From assembly GCF_964340395.1 (NCBI RefSeq), contig NC_135565.1, forward strand, positions 22,712,209-22,737,208: DNA of 25,000 nucleotides. The letters are read 5' to 3'. This document shows, piece after piece, positions 1 through 10,476 of the stretch (position 1 is its first letter; each line of letters starts with the position of its first letter). Under the pieces are notes generated by a model. That model saw nothing but the letters and a program-made list of their open reading frames with translations, was not told the DNA's origin and did not search any database. A program made the translations under genes and the position numbers. The DNA comes from Glandiceps talaboti (lineage: Eukaryota > Hemichordata > Enteropneusta > Spengelidae).

Positions 1-287
1 CCATAATTAGGTTTTAAAATGTGTCTTTTTGGTCGAAAATCTATATTTCCAAAAAAACTCTGCAGGTTGATCTGAAGTTTGGTTGAAAGGTTCTTAGGAG
101 TGTTTCAATTAAGAATTGTTCATGACATGATGAAACCATCAGTGATATGCAAATTCGGTCTAAAAAGTGTTAACGGATATTTTTGTTCATGGAATAATGG
201 TATGCGGGCAGTTACTCTGTGTAAAATGTGTTCCATTAACTGAGAAAGTGTACTCAATGAAATTGAGCGAGCACAGTTGAAACAATA

Positions 288-369
288 GGGACGAGTTGGA
301 GAGGAATATACCTGTTTATCAATGCATGGGGACGAGTTGGAGTGGAATATACCTGTTTATCAATGCATG
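288..369. repeat. 40-bp direct duplication
   Basis: A segment beginning GGGACGAGTTGGAG and ending TTATCAATGCATG is present twice head to tail (288-327 and 328-367) with one mismatch (GAGAGG versus GAGTGG). It lies at the 3' limit of the recognisable LINE fragment. Confidence 0.85.
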
Positions 370-1035
370 GATATAACTAGGAGTAATGTCACTGAGTGCC
401 TTGTAGGTAATCAGTAGTACATTCCATTGGATCGTGTACTGGGCCCGGTTTGCTATGATTTGTTTTCTTTGTAGGTGATACAATCCTAGCTGCTGTATTT
501 TGGGCATGTTGAAGCGGGACAATGTCTTAATAGCTGGCAACCCATACAGAAGGGCATTGTAGTGGTCAAGTTTCGATTATATTAATGCATGAACAACTTT
601 CTGCCAAACTTGCTTTGCAAGATACTGGCGGGTGCGACCTATTGTTCGAGGTGAAAAAGAACTGATCTACATGTCAAAGAGATGTTCTCCTTGAGATTAT
701 AATTGTCATCAAGTGTTACAATAATGTTTAACTGGAGAATCTCAGTGTTGCCATCATTTAGCTGTACTTAATTTTGGGTCATCCATGCTTTAAATTTGAT
801 ATCATGTGCAGCAGTTTTCATCTTAGTTACTACTGTAGTTGACGTGTCGGATTGAGAAAAATATTGATATACATGGTTGCCGTCTGCATATTGTCGGAAA
901 GTGAGATTGTGATGTCGGATTAACTTTCCAAGTGGTGATATGTATAGACAAAATAAGAGTGACCCAAGCACATAGACTTGTGGTACTCCAAAGTGCAAAT
1001 GTTGATTTCTGATAGTATGACTATTTTATCACATA
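288..1035 (-). mobile_element. Degenerate non-LTR retrotransposon (L2/CR1-like) reverse-transcriptase fragment
   Basis: On the minus strand, from about 1030 downward, the translation contains G-V-P-Q-x-x-V-L-G-S-L-L-F and ISPLGKLIRHHN, then Q-Y-A-D-G, matching the reverse-transcriptase blocks G-V-P-Q-G-S-V-L-G-P-L-L-F and Y-A-D-D. The catalytic second aspartate is changed (YADG). Further on are a degraded L-N-D-x-x-T-E block and NVLLITYKALSDITPSYIHA, typical of the end of such LINE ORF2 proteins. Stops and at least one frameshift separate the blocks. It is a dead, 5'-truncated copy lying in gene 1's intron 3 in the same orientation. Clade assignment is by motif style only. Confidence 0.75.
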
Positions 1036-1352
1036 TCACTATTTTAGACCAGTTAGTTTGATCTCTCTAGATCGATATACTGGTATAATAATTATAATAT
1101 ATAATTTGGAATTGAATCAAACACATGAGTGACAACACAAGTCTTTCTCTGAAAATATTAAGACATACCCATAAATAATTTTGCAACAAAGTGGGCTTGG
1201 TAGTCCAGTAGCCATATTACTGATGTGTGCAGTCGCATGGGTGTATGCTCATACACAAATGAGATAGCGTAAATAAGAGAGGTTGGACCAAAGAATGTTT
1301 CAGTTAAGAGTAATGCTGTATCAATATTTTAAGAGAATACATGTAAACCTAC

Positions 1353-1552
1353 CGTTAGATAATCAAAACATTCACTAGGATTGCGATCGTTTATGTTGTA
1401 AGTTCCCTGAAATTTCACAACTACCACTTTGCCATTTGGTACAGTAATGTCGAAACCACAGTCAATGTTAAAGCCGTACTCCATAGGGTAATTTCGTGAC
1501 TTTATAATCACTGGTGCTGTTATTGACTTTTGAGGCCCATCCTCGCAAACTT
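1353..1552 (-). CDS. Gene 1 coding exon 3: first half of CUB domain
   Basis: 200 nt, acceptor AATTGTGTAG, donor CTAACG|GTAGGT, phase 1 to 0; residues 41-107. It reads EVCEDGPQKSITAPVIIKSR, then NYPMEYGFNIDC, then the strand VVVVKFQG and finally S-E-C-F-D-Y-L-T. I-K-S-R-N-Y-P-x-x-Y, C72 and the C102-x-D-Y motif are CUB hallmarks, and the phase 0 break after DYLT is the same position as in gene 2. The second half (with the R-Y-C-G motif) is not in the remaining 1352 bp. Confidence 0.88.
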
Positions 1553-2801
1553 CTACACAATTAGAAAGACAAAAATGCAAATAGTGCAATTTAACATATT
1601 GCAACCTTTCAAAGTAAAACTGTTGCAACATTGTAAATGATGTCGCTAAGAATTATGCAGACCAACTGTAATGCCAGACGTCACCTATACACGTTGTGGT
1701 TTCACATGTTCAACAGATCAAAGTCTCCATAACACAGTTAATAAACATTGTACATTCGCGTTACCTTCTTAAAGGGACACAAGCTGAGTTTGTGTGTGTT
1801 TGACACAATTTGCTGCAGATTCAAAAGGTACACACAGTGCTGAAGGACACAACCACAACTTGTAATTAATTAAACTCAAACTGGTAATTGAGATACAACT
1901 CATAAATGACGTGTAATAAAGAGTTTTAACTTGATGTTTCTTGTCTGCCTAGCAAAACGTACATGATCTGTAATCACGAAATGACTCTCCAGAACCGACA
2001 GTTTATGGAAATAACTTTATTCCCTGATATGGTGGCGGTTCCTTTTAAAGTGTTTTTTGTTTATTCAAGAAGGATGTGATCAGTAGGGATTAAATATATT
2101 TCAAATGTTATGAATAGCATATTGAAGTTGTCAAAACTTTGAAATGGGGTCATGTTAGTCTCATGCAACGATTATACAAGAACTAATAGAAAAAGTCCAT
2201 GAATTCAGTAGTCTTGCCTTTAGCACAACCATGAACGAGGATTAATTCTAGTTCGATTTGTATTGTTCAAACTTATACACAAGACTCTAAATTAAACTAA
2301 CAATTGATTTGCCTAAGATTTCAATTTGAAACTTCCTCATTGCAATGCAAATGAGAGAGAACAATGTAGTGCATGTTACCTTCTGTGTTCCTTTTCTGTC
2401 TAGTAAGGTGACTTTTGGCAGAACTCTTCTGGTGAGAAGTAAAGTCAAGAGAAACAGAATAAAAACCGTTTATAACATAATGTGTAGTTATGCATATTTA
2501 GATAATACACCAGTGCTTGTGATTGTGTTGGTCAATTGCTCTGATTTGTAATGTTCTCATCTGTTGTTCTCTGTATGGTGTGTAGAATCTGAAAATGTAT
2601 TGTTTCCATACATTGATTATATTTGCCGTAATATCGCCGTCGGAAGTGTTATGTTTCATGCATATTGTTAAGGGTGCTGGTGAAAGCAGTAGCTGCTGCT
2701 ACGTATACGATTACTGTAGGATTGGAGATGTGGTGATAATCATAGTGATCATCATCATTTGTTGAATGTCATCTTAAATGTATCTTTTCCATCCACTGGT
2801 A

Positions 2802-2856
<55 letters not shown>

Positions 2857-3563
2857 CGATGAGGAGGAGGAGGAAGCGGACAGAAACATTGACATCTCAT
2901 ATGATAAATGTCGTTCGTACCTAACTCATAAGGCCTAAACACATATTTGTTTGATTCCGGTTACCCAACCCCACCTAGCTTTTCACTTCCGAATAATTAG
3001 ATCGTGAAGTCTTACGAGAAATAGTGGCTGCAGAAACTGCCATCAACTTAAAAAGACATTCTAAAACTGTTCTTCCAATCTGTAATGGCTGTACATCTGA
3101 TAGGAAGAAATAAACAACACAGAGACCATTTGGAAAACAATGGAACTCCTGAGGTAGACACTCACACAGAAAAAATACATAATAAAATAAAATAAAAAAT
3201 CTACCTACCCCACCTATTCTAAAATTGAGCGAAACCGGAAGCCCACAATTATTTTTATTAGGCCTAAATAGTTATACTTTAGAAGAAAATGTACCAACAA
3301 TAAAGTTCACTTTGAAATAGTGGCGTGGGCTACTTTAACAAGAATAACACATGACGCGAAAGGCCCGCCGAAAAGTGATAGAATTCATCAATTCTATTCA
3401 TATCCAAAGACAGACCCATCGCATCACATCACATCATATCATATCATATCATGTCATGTCATCATATCATATATATAGACAGAAAACCTACCTGCAAAGA
3501 AGCCCTGATTTGAATAATGATACATAACACCGTAAGAAAGACTAAGGTAAGTAATCTGTTCAT
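1353..3563 (-). CDS. Gene 1 (5' part): secreted CUB protein, tandem paralogue of gene 2
   Basis: Three coding exons, 3563-3492, 2428-2380 and 1552-1353, join in frame (phases 0, then 0 to 1, then 1 to 0) into 107 residues: signal peptide (1-24), 16-residue linker with R34-Q-K-R37, then the first half of a CUB domain (C43, C72, C102). Intron phases and module order are those of gene 2's first three coding exons, which supports duplication of one ancestral gene. The second CUB half was not found to the left; the intron holds a decayed LINE and must run past the window edge. Whether gene 1 also has NIDO, EGF and CTLD modules cannot be seen. Confidence 0.8.
2380..2428 (-). CDS. Gene 1 coding exon 2: short linker with furin-type site RQKR
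   Basis: 49 nt between a good polypyrimidine acceptor (TTTACTTCTCACCAG) and donor CAGAAG|GTAACA, phase 0 to 1. It reads KSSAKSHLTRQKRNTE; the next exon completes E and gives E-V-C. R34-Q-K-R37 matches the furin consensus R-x-K/R-R, six residues before the first CUB cysteine. The exon was picked because it has both splice signals, bridges phase 0 to phase 1 and parallels gene 2's linker exon. A small exon without a conserved fold is inherently less certain. The open frame on the other strand over this spot is a shadow. Confidence 0.66.
2804..2874. repeat. (ATC)n microsatellite with short GAG run
   Basis: About 18 ATC units (2804-2857) followed by GAT and a short GAG run to about 2874. It lies in gene 1's intron between the signal-peptide and linker exons. 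Confidence 0.95.
2930..3267. repeat. Dispersed repeat, copy 1
   Basis: About 338 bp shared with 14257-14576 in the same orientation. Common blocks include TTCCGGTTACC..CCCCACCTA, the long block GTTCTTCCAATCTGTAATGG, CTGTACATCTGAT, AACACAGAGACCA and TAGACACTCA. Both copies are bounded by AGGCC(T). TTCCGGTT near the left end recurs inverted (AACCGGAA) near 3240, suggesting a non-autonomous DNA element. It sits in an intron of gene 1. Confidence 0.75.
3421..3476. repeat. ATCAT/ATCAC-type simple repeat beside a splice donor
   Basis: A degenerate pentanucleotide run (CATCA, CATAT, CATGT units) ending about 15 bp from the donor of gene 1's signal-peptide exon. Confidence 0.85.
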
Positions 3564-3583
3564 TGTGATAGTGAATTGCAAGT
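3492..3583 (-). CDS. Gene 1 coding exon 1: signal peptide
   Basis: Strong acceptor (CTTCTTTTTTCAG) at 3585-3584, 20 nt of leader, then ATG at 3563-3561 with A at -3. Translation MNRLLTLVFLTVLCIIIQIR has a hydrophobic core spanning residues 4-18, a clear secretory signal. It ends ASLQ in phase 0 at the donor TTGCAG|GTAGGT. The acceptor just before the ATG implies an upstream non-coding exon (proposed at about 4900-4751). An ATCAT/ATCAC-rich simple repeat starts about 15 bp beyond the donor. Confidence 0.82.
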
Positions 3584-4750
3584 CTGAAAAAAGAAGAAAC
3601 AACATTTTGTCACCGCCAGAGTAGTGAACAAATAACTGCACAATGTGTAATTTCTACAAAGCTGAATCTTTGAATGTCATCTTAGATCTGACTTTTTCAA
3701 AGTTTTCAAAGTTTTCCAGGTAAGTCTAGATTCTAAAATGGGGGAAAAGATGATACAGCGAAGTACCCAGCCTATGATGAATTCAAGCAAAATGAAAAGA
3801 AGCATATGCTTAATCAACAGATTCATTAGATTCTTGTTAAATGGAGCCGAATGGAAAGTTCTTCAACCACAATACCCCTAACTTCAGAATATGTATTAAT
3901 TGAAAGACAGGCAGAGTGTACTGCATGTTGGTAGTATTACCCATACACGATGGATTAGAAAACTGTTCGTGGTGAATCATTGAATATGATCGTCAAAAAC
4001 TGTACCAGTTCAGAACCAACGTGTATGTTGCATTGAAAACCTGAAGTGATTGTTTTCAGATGTAACCATCCAGCTTTGATGACGTGAGCAGTAACCAAAA
4101 CTGTTATCTGGTTAAGATATATGCTGAAATGGTGAGAATTGTCTCTCTTGTTTCTGCCATACAGGTACAATGATTTCGGAAAACACCTCTCGGATTACTT
4201 GTACAAATACTGGATTTCGGGATTTCTTACTACTTTTCATAACTTCCATCGAATGCATGCATATACATATATTGCATTTAGTCGTAGGAATACCTTTGCT
4301 TATAATTAAAACGTATGTGATATTTATTTATGTGTGTGTCCCACAGCTTTTATAGTACACAGCACAGGGTCTAACTCCGACAGAATGGTGACATACCATA
4401 CCAATGAGAAGTATTAATAGTTATTGTATCTATCCGGACAATGTACATGCCTAATGTTACTGATGTCACTATGACAATTATCTTGCTTTGGTTCCATTTA
4501 AAGTGTACTGGGATGGACAACACATAGTTGTGTCATTTATAATAGGCTCGGAGTTCTTCAGTCTTGTAGATTAAGACATTGAATGTCTTTATGTGTATTC
4601 TGACTTGTGATGAGTTCTAAATTAATAATGATTCGCTCAAAGCAAACTTTTTTGTGAGATGACAGGTATTGGAACGAATACATGTCGCATCTTGTGCTTA
4701 AGGAACAACATATCAAGTCCCTCATGTTGAATAAATTCTATGCTACTTAC

Positions 4751-4900
4751 CAAATATCCTGTCTTCTGGGACGATACGTCCTCGTCTTGAAGGTAAATTC
4801 TTGTCTTCCAGACGAATGTAGGCGAAATTCGGACTGCAGCCTTGGTTAACTCACATACACCAGCAAGAGTAGGTAACGCTAATATCGCTACCCTCTGGTG
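4751..4900 (-). promoter_or_regulatory. Gene 1 proposed TATA-driven non-coding leader exon
   Basis: A strong donor (ATATTTG|GTAAGT) at 4751/4750 has no coding exon that fits it. About 183 nt upstream on the same strand is TATAAATA (4934-4927), and a start near 4899 (TTCACC) lies about 35 nt after it. The resulting leader of roughly 150 nt would splice to the acceptor 20 nt before gene 1's ATG, across an intron of about 1.2 kb. The leader contains a minimal start-stop uORF, ATG directly followed by TGA, at 4856-4851. The start site is an inference from spacing. Confidence 0.42.
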
Positions 4901-4926
4901 AATACAGCGGAACGATTCTCCATGTA

Positions 4927-4934
4927 TATTTATA
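4927..4934 (-). promoter_or_regulatory. Candidate TATA box of gene 1
   Basis: TATAAATA on the minus strand, preceded by C and about 35 nt before a possible initiator. It is supported by its position ahead of a strong donor and by the parallel arrangement at gene 2. AT-rich surroundings make chance matches possible. Confidence 0.4.
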
Positions 4935-5029
4935 GTATAAGACAGACATGAGTAAAAATCAGACGAAACCTTTGAAATAGTATCATTGAAAAGAAGGAAA
5001 TTAACAGAATTATTTTCCACCAATTAACA

Positions 5030-5376
5030 CATTCAAAACTTCGTTCGGGAGATAAAATCAATGACAAGAAGTATATAACTATTCTGTTGTTATTGTTCAC
5101 TTTTCAAATAGAATGGTCATCGTTGTGTAAGAAATTGACATTAACCAGTTAACCCTTAGTAAAAGAACAGGATAAACTTTTAATTTGGTTTATTTTCTGC
5201 CTGGTTTGATGCAAGTTATAAACCGTTTACGCCATTTAGTTCTCATCTCCGGTACATTTGGAATATGGCAGCTTTAGACTGTCCAATTAATAAACACTAA
5301 CAGTGAGCATATGCTGTTTAACTTAATCAAATGTTAGCATAGCCTATAATTATACATTTACACGCTTATTACTGAG
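5030..5376. other. Intergenic, nothing recognised
   Basis: Upstream of the gene 1 promoter candidate and left of the satellite. AT-rich, with no coding signal or clear repeat. Confidence 0.5.
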
Positions 5377-7806
5377 ATCAATACAAACTCCTTAGTACAG
5401 TAATTATTCAACAACTATACCACATCAATACAAACTCCTTAGTAGAGTAATTATTCAACAACTATACCACATCAATACAAACTCCTTAGCAGAGTACTTA
5501 TTTATCAACTAGATCAGATCAATACAAACTCCTTAGTAGAGTACTTATTTATCAACTAGATCAGATCAATACAAACTCCTTAGTAGAGTACTTATTTAAC
5601 AACTAGATCAGATCAATACAAACTCCTTAGTAGAGTACTTATTTATCAACTAGATCAGATCAATACAAACTCCTTAGTAGAGTAATTATTTAACAACTAG
5701 ATCAGATCAATACAAACTCCTTAGTAGAGTACTTATTCAACAACTATACCACATCAATACAAACTCCTTAGCAGAGTACTTATTTATCAACTAGATCAGA
5801 TCAATACAAACTCCTTAGTAGAGTACTTAGTTATCAACTAGATCAGATCAATACAAACTCCTTAGTAGAGTACTTATTTAACAACTAGATCAGATCAATA
5901 CAAACTCCTTAGTAGAGTACTTATTTAACAACTAGATCAGATCAATACAAACTCCTTAGTAGAGTACTTATTTAACAACAAGATCAGATCAATACAAACT
6001 CCTTAGTAGAGTAATTATTCAACAACTATACCACATCAATACAAACTCCTTAGCAGAGTACTTATTTATCAACTAGATCAGATCAATACAAACTCCTTAG
6101 TAGAGTACTTATTTAACAACTAGATCAGATCAATACAATCTCCTTAGTAGAGTACTTATTTATCAACTAGATCAGATCAATACAAACTCCTTAGTAGAGT
6201 ACTTATTTATCAACTAGATCAGATCAATACAAACTCCTTAGTAGAGTAATTATTCAACAACTATACCACATCAATACAAACTCCTTAGCAGAGTACTTAT
6301 TTATCAACTAGATCAGATCAATACAAACTCCTTAGTAGAGTACTTATTTATCAACTAGATCAGATCAATACAAACTCCTTAGTAGAGTACTTATTTAACA
6401 ACTAGATCAGATCAATACAAACTCCTTAGTAGAGTACTTATTTATCAACTAGATCAGATCAATACAAACTCCTTAGTAGAGTACTTATTTAACAACTAGA
6501 TCAGATCAATACAAACTCCTTAGCAGAGTACTTATTTAACAACTAGATCAGATCAATACAAACTCCTTAGTAGAGTACTTATTTAACAACAAGATCAGAT
6601 CAATACAAACTCCTTAGTAGAGTACTTATTTATCAACTAGATCAGATCAATACAAACTCCTTAGTAGAGTACTTATTTATCAACTAGATCAGATCAATAC
6701 AAACTCCTTAGTAGAGTACTTATTTAACAACAAGATCAGATCAATACAAACTCCTTAGTAGAGTACTTATTTATCAACTAGATCACATCAATACAAACTC
6801 CTTAGTAGAGTAATTATTTAACAACTAGATCACATCAATACAAACTCCTTAGTAGAGTACTTATTTATCAACTAGATCAGATCAATACAAACTCCTTAGT
6901 AGAGTACTTATTTAACAACTAGATCAGATCAATACAAACTCCTTAGTAGAGTACTTATTTATCAACTAGATCAGATCAATACAAACTCCTTAGTAGAGTA
7001 CTTATTTATCAACTAGATCAGATCAATACAAACTCCTTAGTAGAGTACTTATTTAACAACTAGATCAGATCAATACAAACTCCTTAGTAGAGTACTTATT
7101 TATCAACAAGATCAGATCAATACAAACTCCTTAGTAGAGTACTTATTTAACAACTAGATCAGATCAATACAAACTCCTTAGTAGAGTACTTATTTATCAA
7201 CAAGATCAGATCAATACAAACTCCTTAGTAGAGTACTTATTTATCAACTAGGTCAGATCAATACAAACTCCTTAGTAGAGTACTTATTTAACAACTAGAT
7301 CAGATCAATACAAACTCCTTAGTAGAGTACTTATTTATCAACTAGATCAGATCAATACAAACTCCTTAGTAGAGTACTTATTTATCAACTAGATCAGATC
7401 AATACAAACTCCATAGTAGAGTACTTATTTATCAACTAGATCAGATCAATACAAACTCCTTAGTAGAGTACTTATTTAACAACTAGATCAGATCAATACA
7501 AACTCCTTAGTAGAGTACTTATTTATCAACTAGATCAGATCAATACAAACTCCTTAGTAGAGTACTTATTTAACAACTAGATCAGATCAATACAAACTCC
7601 TTAGTAGAGTACTTATTTAACAACTAGATCAGATCAATACAAACTCCTTAGTAGAGTACTTATTTATCAACTAGATCAGATCAATACAAACTCCTTAGTA
7701 GAGTACTTATTTAACAACTAGATCAGATCAATACAAACTCCTTAGTAGAGTACTTATTTAACAACTAGATCAGATCAATACAAACTCCTTAGTAGAGTAA
7801 TTATTT
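5377..7806. repeat. 47-bp satellite, 52 monomers in perfect register
   Basis: The first ATCAATACAAACTCC is at 5377 and the last at 7774; the 2397-bp difference is exactly 51 x 47, so 52 monomers lie with no net length change. Each holds ATCAATACAAACTCC, TTAGTAGAGTACTTATT and a variable end. Main variants: TTATCAACTAGATCAG, TTAACAACTAGATCAG and TTCAACAACTATACCAC. The last variant occurs at 5407, 5454, 5736, 6018 and 6253, that is at spacings of 47, 282, 282 and 235, showing a six-monomer higher-order unit on the left side. It lies between the two genes; no coding is seen. Confidence 0.97.
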
Positions 7807-9248
7807 GAGAACTCGGCTATATTTTTAAACAGTGACAAGTTGTTATAAAGGAAGGTCGATACGTAACATTAAAAGTAATGAGAATTTGATCAAATATGAT
7901 TTGTTTACACATTTTTTATACTCTTAGAAATTGAAAAGAAACTACTGGGTCGCCACACGCGTTTTTTTTTAGAAATGCTGAAAGTACAACATGCACTCCT
8001 GGATGTTTTAATGACAGTTATGAAAATTAATTTTCTGCTTTATATTTCATTGAAAATAGAATTCGACATGCATTTTCCATATTGATAGCTTTTTGCCTAG
8101 TCCGATATCTTTTCTATGTAGGAAAAGTAGTATTTCAACTTAACACTAGTTTTTAAAGGTTTCCAGATTATTTAGTTAAAATGCCACTTTTCCTTGACAG
8201 GTCATACATGGTCAAATTAATTTATTTCAATATATATTATATTTTCATTGCAATATCTCTCTTTTTAAAATGTCATTTTGATGATAATGTGGCAAGATGT
8301 AGACTTTATCATGTACTTCTTGAAAACAGAACAAAATTGTGGGTTGCAAATTTTTTTTGTGCTAATCAATGAATTGTGTATCAACCCTGTGACCCCTGAG
8401 TCCCATTCTGTACTTCTATACTCTCTCAATCTCACCATGTGAGGCCGCCAAACCACAGTTAAGCAACTGCCTCCTTTTCTTGCATCCTGGTCAAAGGAAA
8501 ATTAGTAATAACTCATGCACGTTCTTACATGGCTATTGTAACACATTTCATGTCACACTCACTGTAGTCGGGAGTCTGCATATATGAATGGTCCAGTTGA
8601 ATTGATTCACTAGCTTTGTTGGAGGTTGCACGTCGCCTTATCATTAAAATTGTAATCTTTTCCCATAGCTTACTCGCTTGCTTTGTTTTATAATGACCGC
8701 TGTTTTTATGAGCTGAAGACATTTTGAAAAATGTAGTACGAAATGAATACGGCAATGTTAAAGCATTTTAATTTAAAAAGGTGCGCGACTATTTGTGCAG
8801 TTGCGTTGTTTTTTTTATACCTATCGCTCATCCTTAATATAGGAGACGATTATGCGGACATCCACGGCCACTAGTCGCACGCAGACCGTGTTTTGAAACT
8901 GTTTTGTTAGATGTAATGTCTTAGCTCCATATAATTTATACACCATAATGTGAATCATGTGTAAGGGAACTTGTTTGTGTATCGGTACATATCACACGCA
9001 ATTTGTATTGTACAGTACGAGCCCGAAAATCTGCGTCTCCATCGACCAGAATACGTTGAATTTGTACATAACGTAATCGTCAATGCATGGTGATCGCTGT
9101 GACTGAAAGTGCATAGCGAGCTTGTGCCTCGATATTGGATATTAAATGAGCACTAACATATATAGGTATCGAGGGAAGTCAAGCTAACATTATGGATTCA
9201 AAGCAAAGTTATCGCGCAAGATTTAAGCCTGTCACTAGACTCACCTAT
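7807..9248. other. Intergenic, no gene recognised
   Basis: AT-rich sequence between the satellite and the 42-bp minisatellite. Short open frames (8181-8456, 8525-8755) lack domain or splice support. A slightly GC-richer patch at about 8370-8480 might be the tail of an old interspersed repeat. Confidence 0.45.
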
Positions 9249-9536
9249 ACTATCTAGGGATAATTACCAGGTACAGTGTCTGTGTACTTTACTAGGGATA
9301 ATTACCAGGTACAGTGTCTGTACTTTACTACCTAGGGACAATTACCAGGTACAGTGTCTGAGTACTTTACTACCTAGGGACAATTACCAGGTACAGTGTC
9401 TGAGTACTTTACTACCTAGGAATAATTACCAGGTACAGTGTCTGTGTACTTTACTAGGGATAATTACCAGGTACAGTGTCTGAGTACTTTACTACCTAGG
9501 AATAATTACCAGGTACAGTGTCTGAGTACTTTACTA
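9249..9536. repeat. 38-42-bp minisatellite, about 7 copies
   Basis: Units of the form ACTACCTAGGGACAATTACC followed by AGGTACAGTGTCTG and AGTACTTT. GGTACAGTGTCTG occurs seven times. Units with or without CTAC differ in length by 4 bp. Confidence 0.95.
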
Positions 9537-9621
9537 CTTTATTTAATTTGTTAAGTTCTCCTGCCAATGTCACTTCTTGTGTGCACGGCTTAATAATTAA
9601 ATGAACAAATATGTATGTAAT

Positions 9622-9795
9622 AAATGTATGTATGTATGTATGTATGTATGTATGTATGTATGTATGTATGTATGTATGTGTGTGTATGTGTGTATGTATG
9701 TGTGCATGTGTGTATGTATGTATGTATGTATGTATGTGTGTGTATGTATGCAAGTATGTATGTATGTATATATGTATGTACATATATATGTATGA
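9622..9795. repeat. (TGTA)n/(TGTG)n microsatellite
   Basis: About 170 bp of TATG tetranucleotides interrupted by TGTG. It creates several overlapping low-complexity open frames on both strands, none credible as a gene. It lies downstream of gene 2's 3' end. Confidence 0.97.
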
Positions 9796-10476
9796 CAATT
9801 CTCTATGTTCTACGTAAGATTCGATGTTATAAAACATTTGAACCAGCCACCGTTCAAGATGCTGCATGTGTGACGTGGGTCACCATGTTGTTGTTACACA
9901 GTATTAGACTATTCTAGTTTCGAAGGATTAGATGACATTATGCTAATGATGTGTCACCTTGTGATATGAGTGTATCCTGTCGTATAATCATTTCATACTT
10001 AAACTACTCATGGGCGCCACCAGTGTCGAGTGTGAGTAAATTTAGGTTCTACCTGAAAATATTTAATTATTCAGGAAAGGATATTTGCTATGTTCATTAC
10101 ATACTTTGATGATTTTTTTGTCAGCAAATCGCACCATTCCAGTATTAAATAACATACCAAACATTTGACGGAAATGATGTTACACATAAAGTGACAATTA
10201 CTCTAGTAAACAATCGTATCCATAAACTTACACAAGAAATACGGTGTAGTATATGCAATTGGTTTTATTAAAATATGGAGTACACACATTTTAATAACTT
10301 TCTGAGCATATAAGCAATTTAAATTACCATTCTAAGGGTAAAATTAACAGATATTCTCAGTTTTTCATACTTTAATAAACATTCATGCCATCAACATTGC
10401 CTGCTTCGGCTAGTGTTTGTTTCAAAGCATTTTCTGAATATTTGAACATTTCTTTTTATAACAATGTACATTTAAA
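9796..10476. other. Intergenic or distal 3' UTR, nothing recognised
   Basis: Downstream of gene 2. It holds an AATAAA at 10269-10264 on the minus strand that could be an alternative end. No coding signal. Confidence 0.4.

Noticed and set aside
1766-1813. Possible 48-nt exon between CTGCAG and AAGAAG|GTAACG on the minus strand in gene 1
   Set aside because: Its phase (0 to 0) does not join the phase 1 CUB exon. The 49-nt exon at 2380-2428 fits phase, splice signals and the gene 2 parallel.
2345-2551. 68-codon plus-strand frame
   Set aside because: Overlaps the minus-strand linker exon of gene 1 and has no recognisable features; considered a shadow.
4637-5023. 128-codon minus-strand open frame
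   Set aside because: No domain or family resemblance. The stretch is better explained by a TATA box plus a non-coding leader exon ending at the GTAAGT donor at 4750.
5377-7806. CRISPR-like regularity of the 47-bp repeats
   Set aside because: Monomers are contiguous with no unique spacers and the genome is clearly animal, so this is a satellite.
8265-8456. Minus-strand 63-codon frame in a GC-richer patch, thought to be a LINE tail
   Set aside because: No reverse-transcriptase motif or repeat partner inside the window, so it is left unannotated apart from a note in the intergenic entry.
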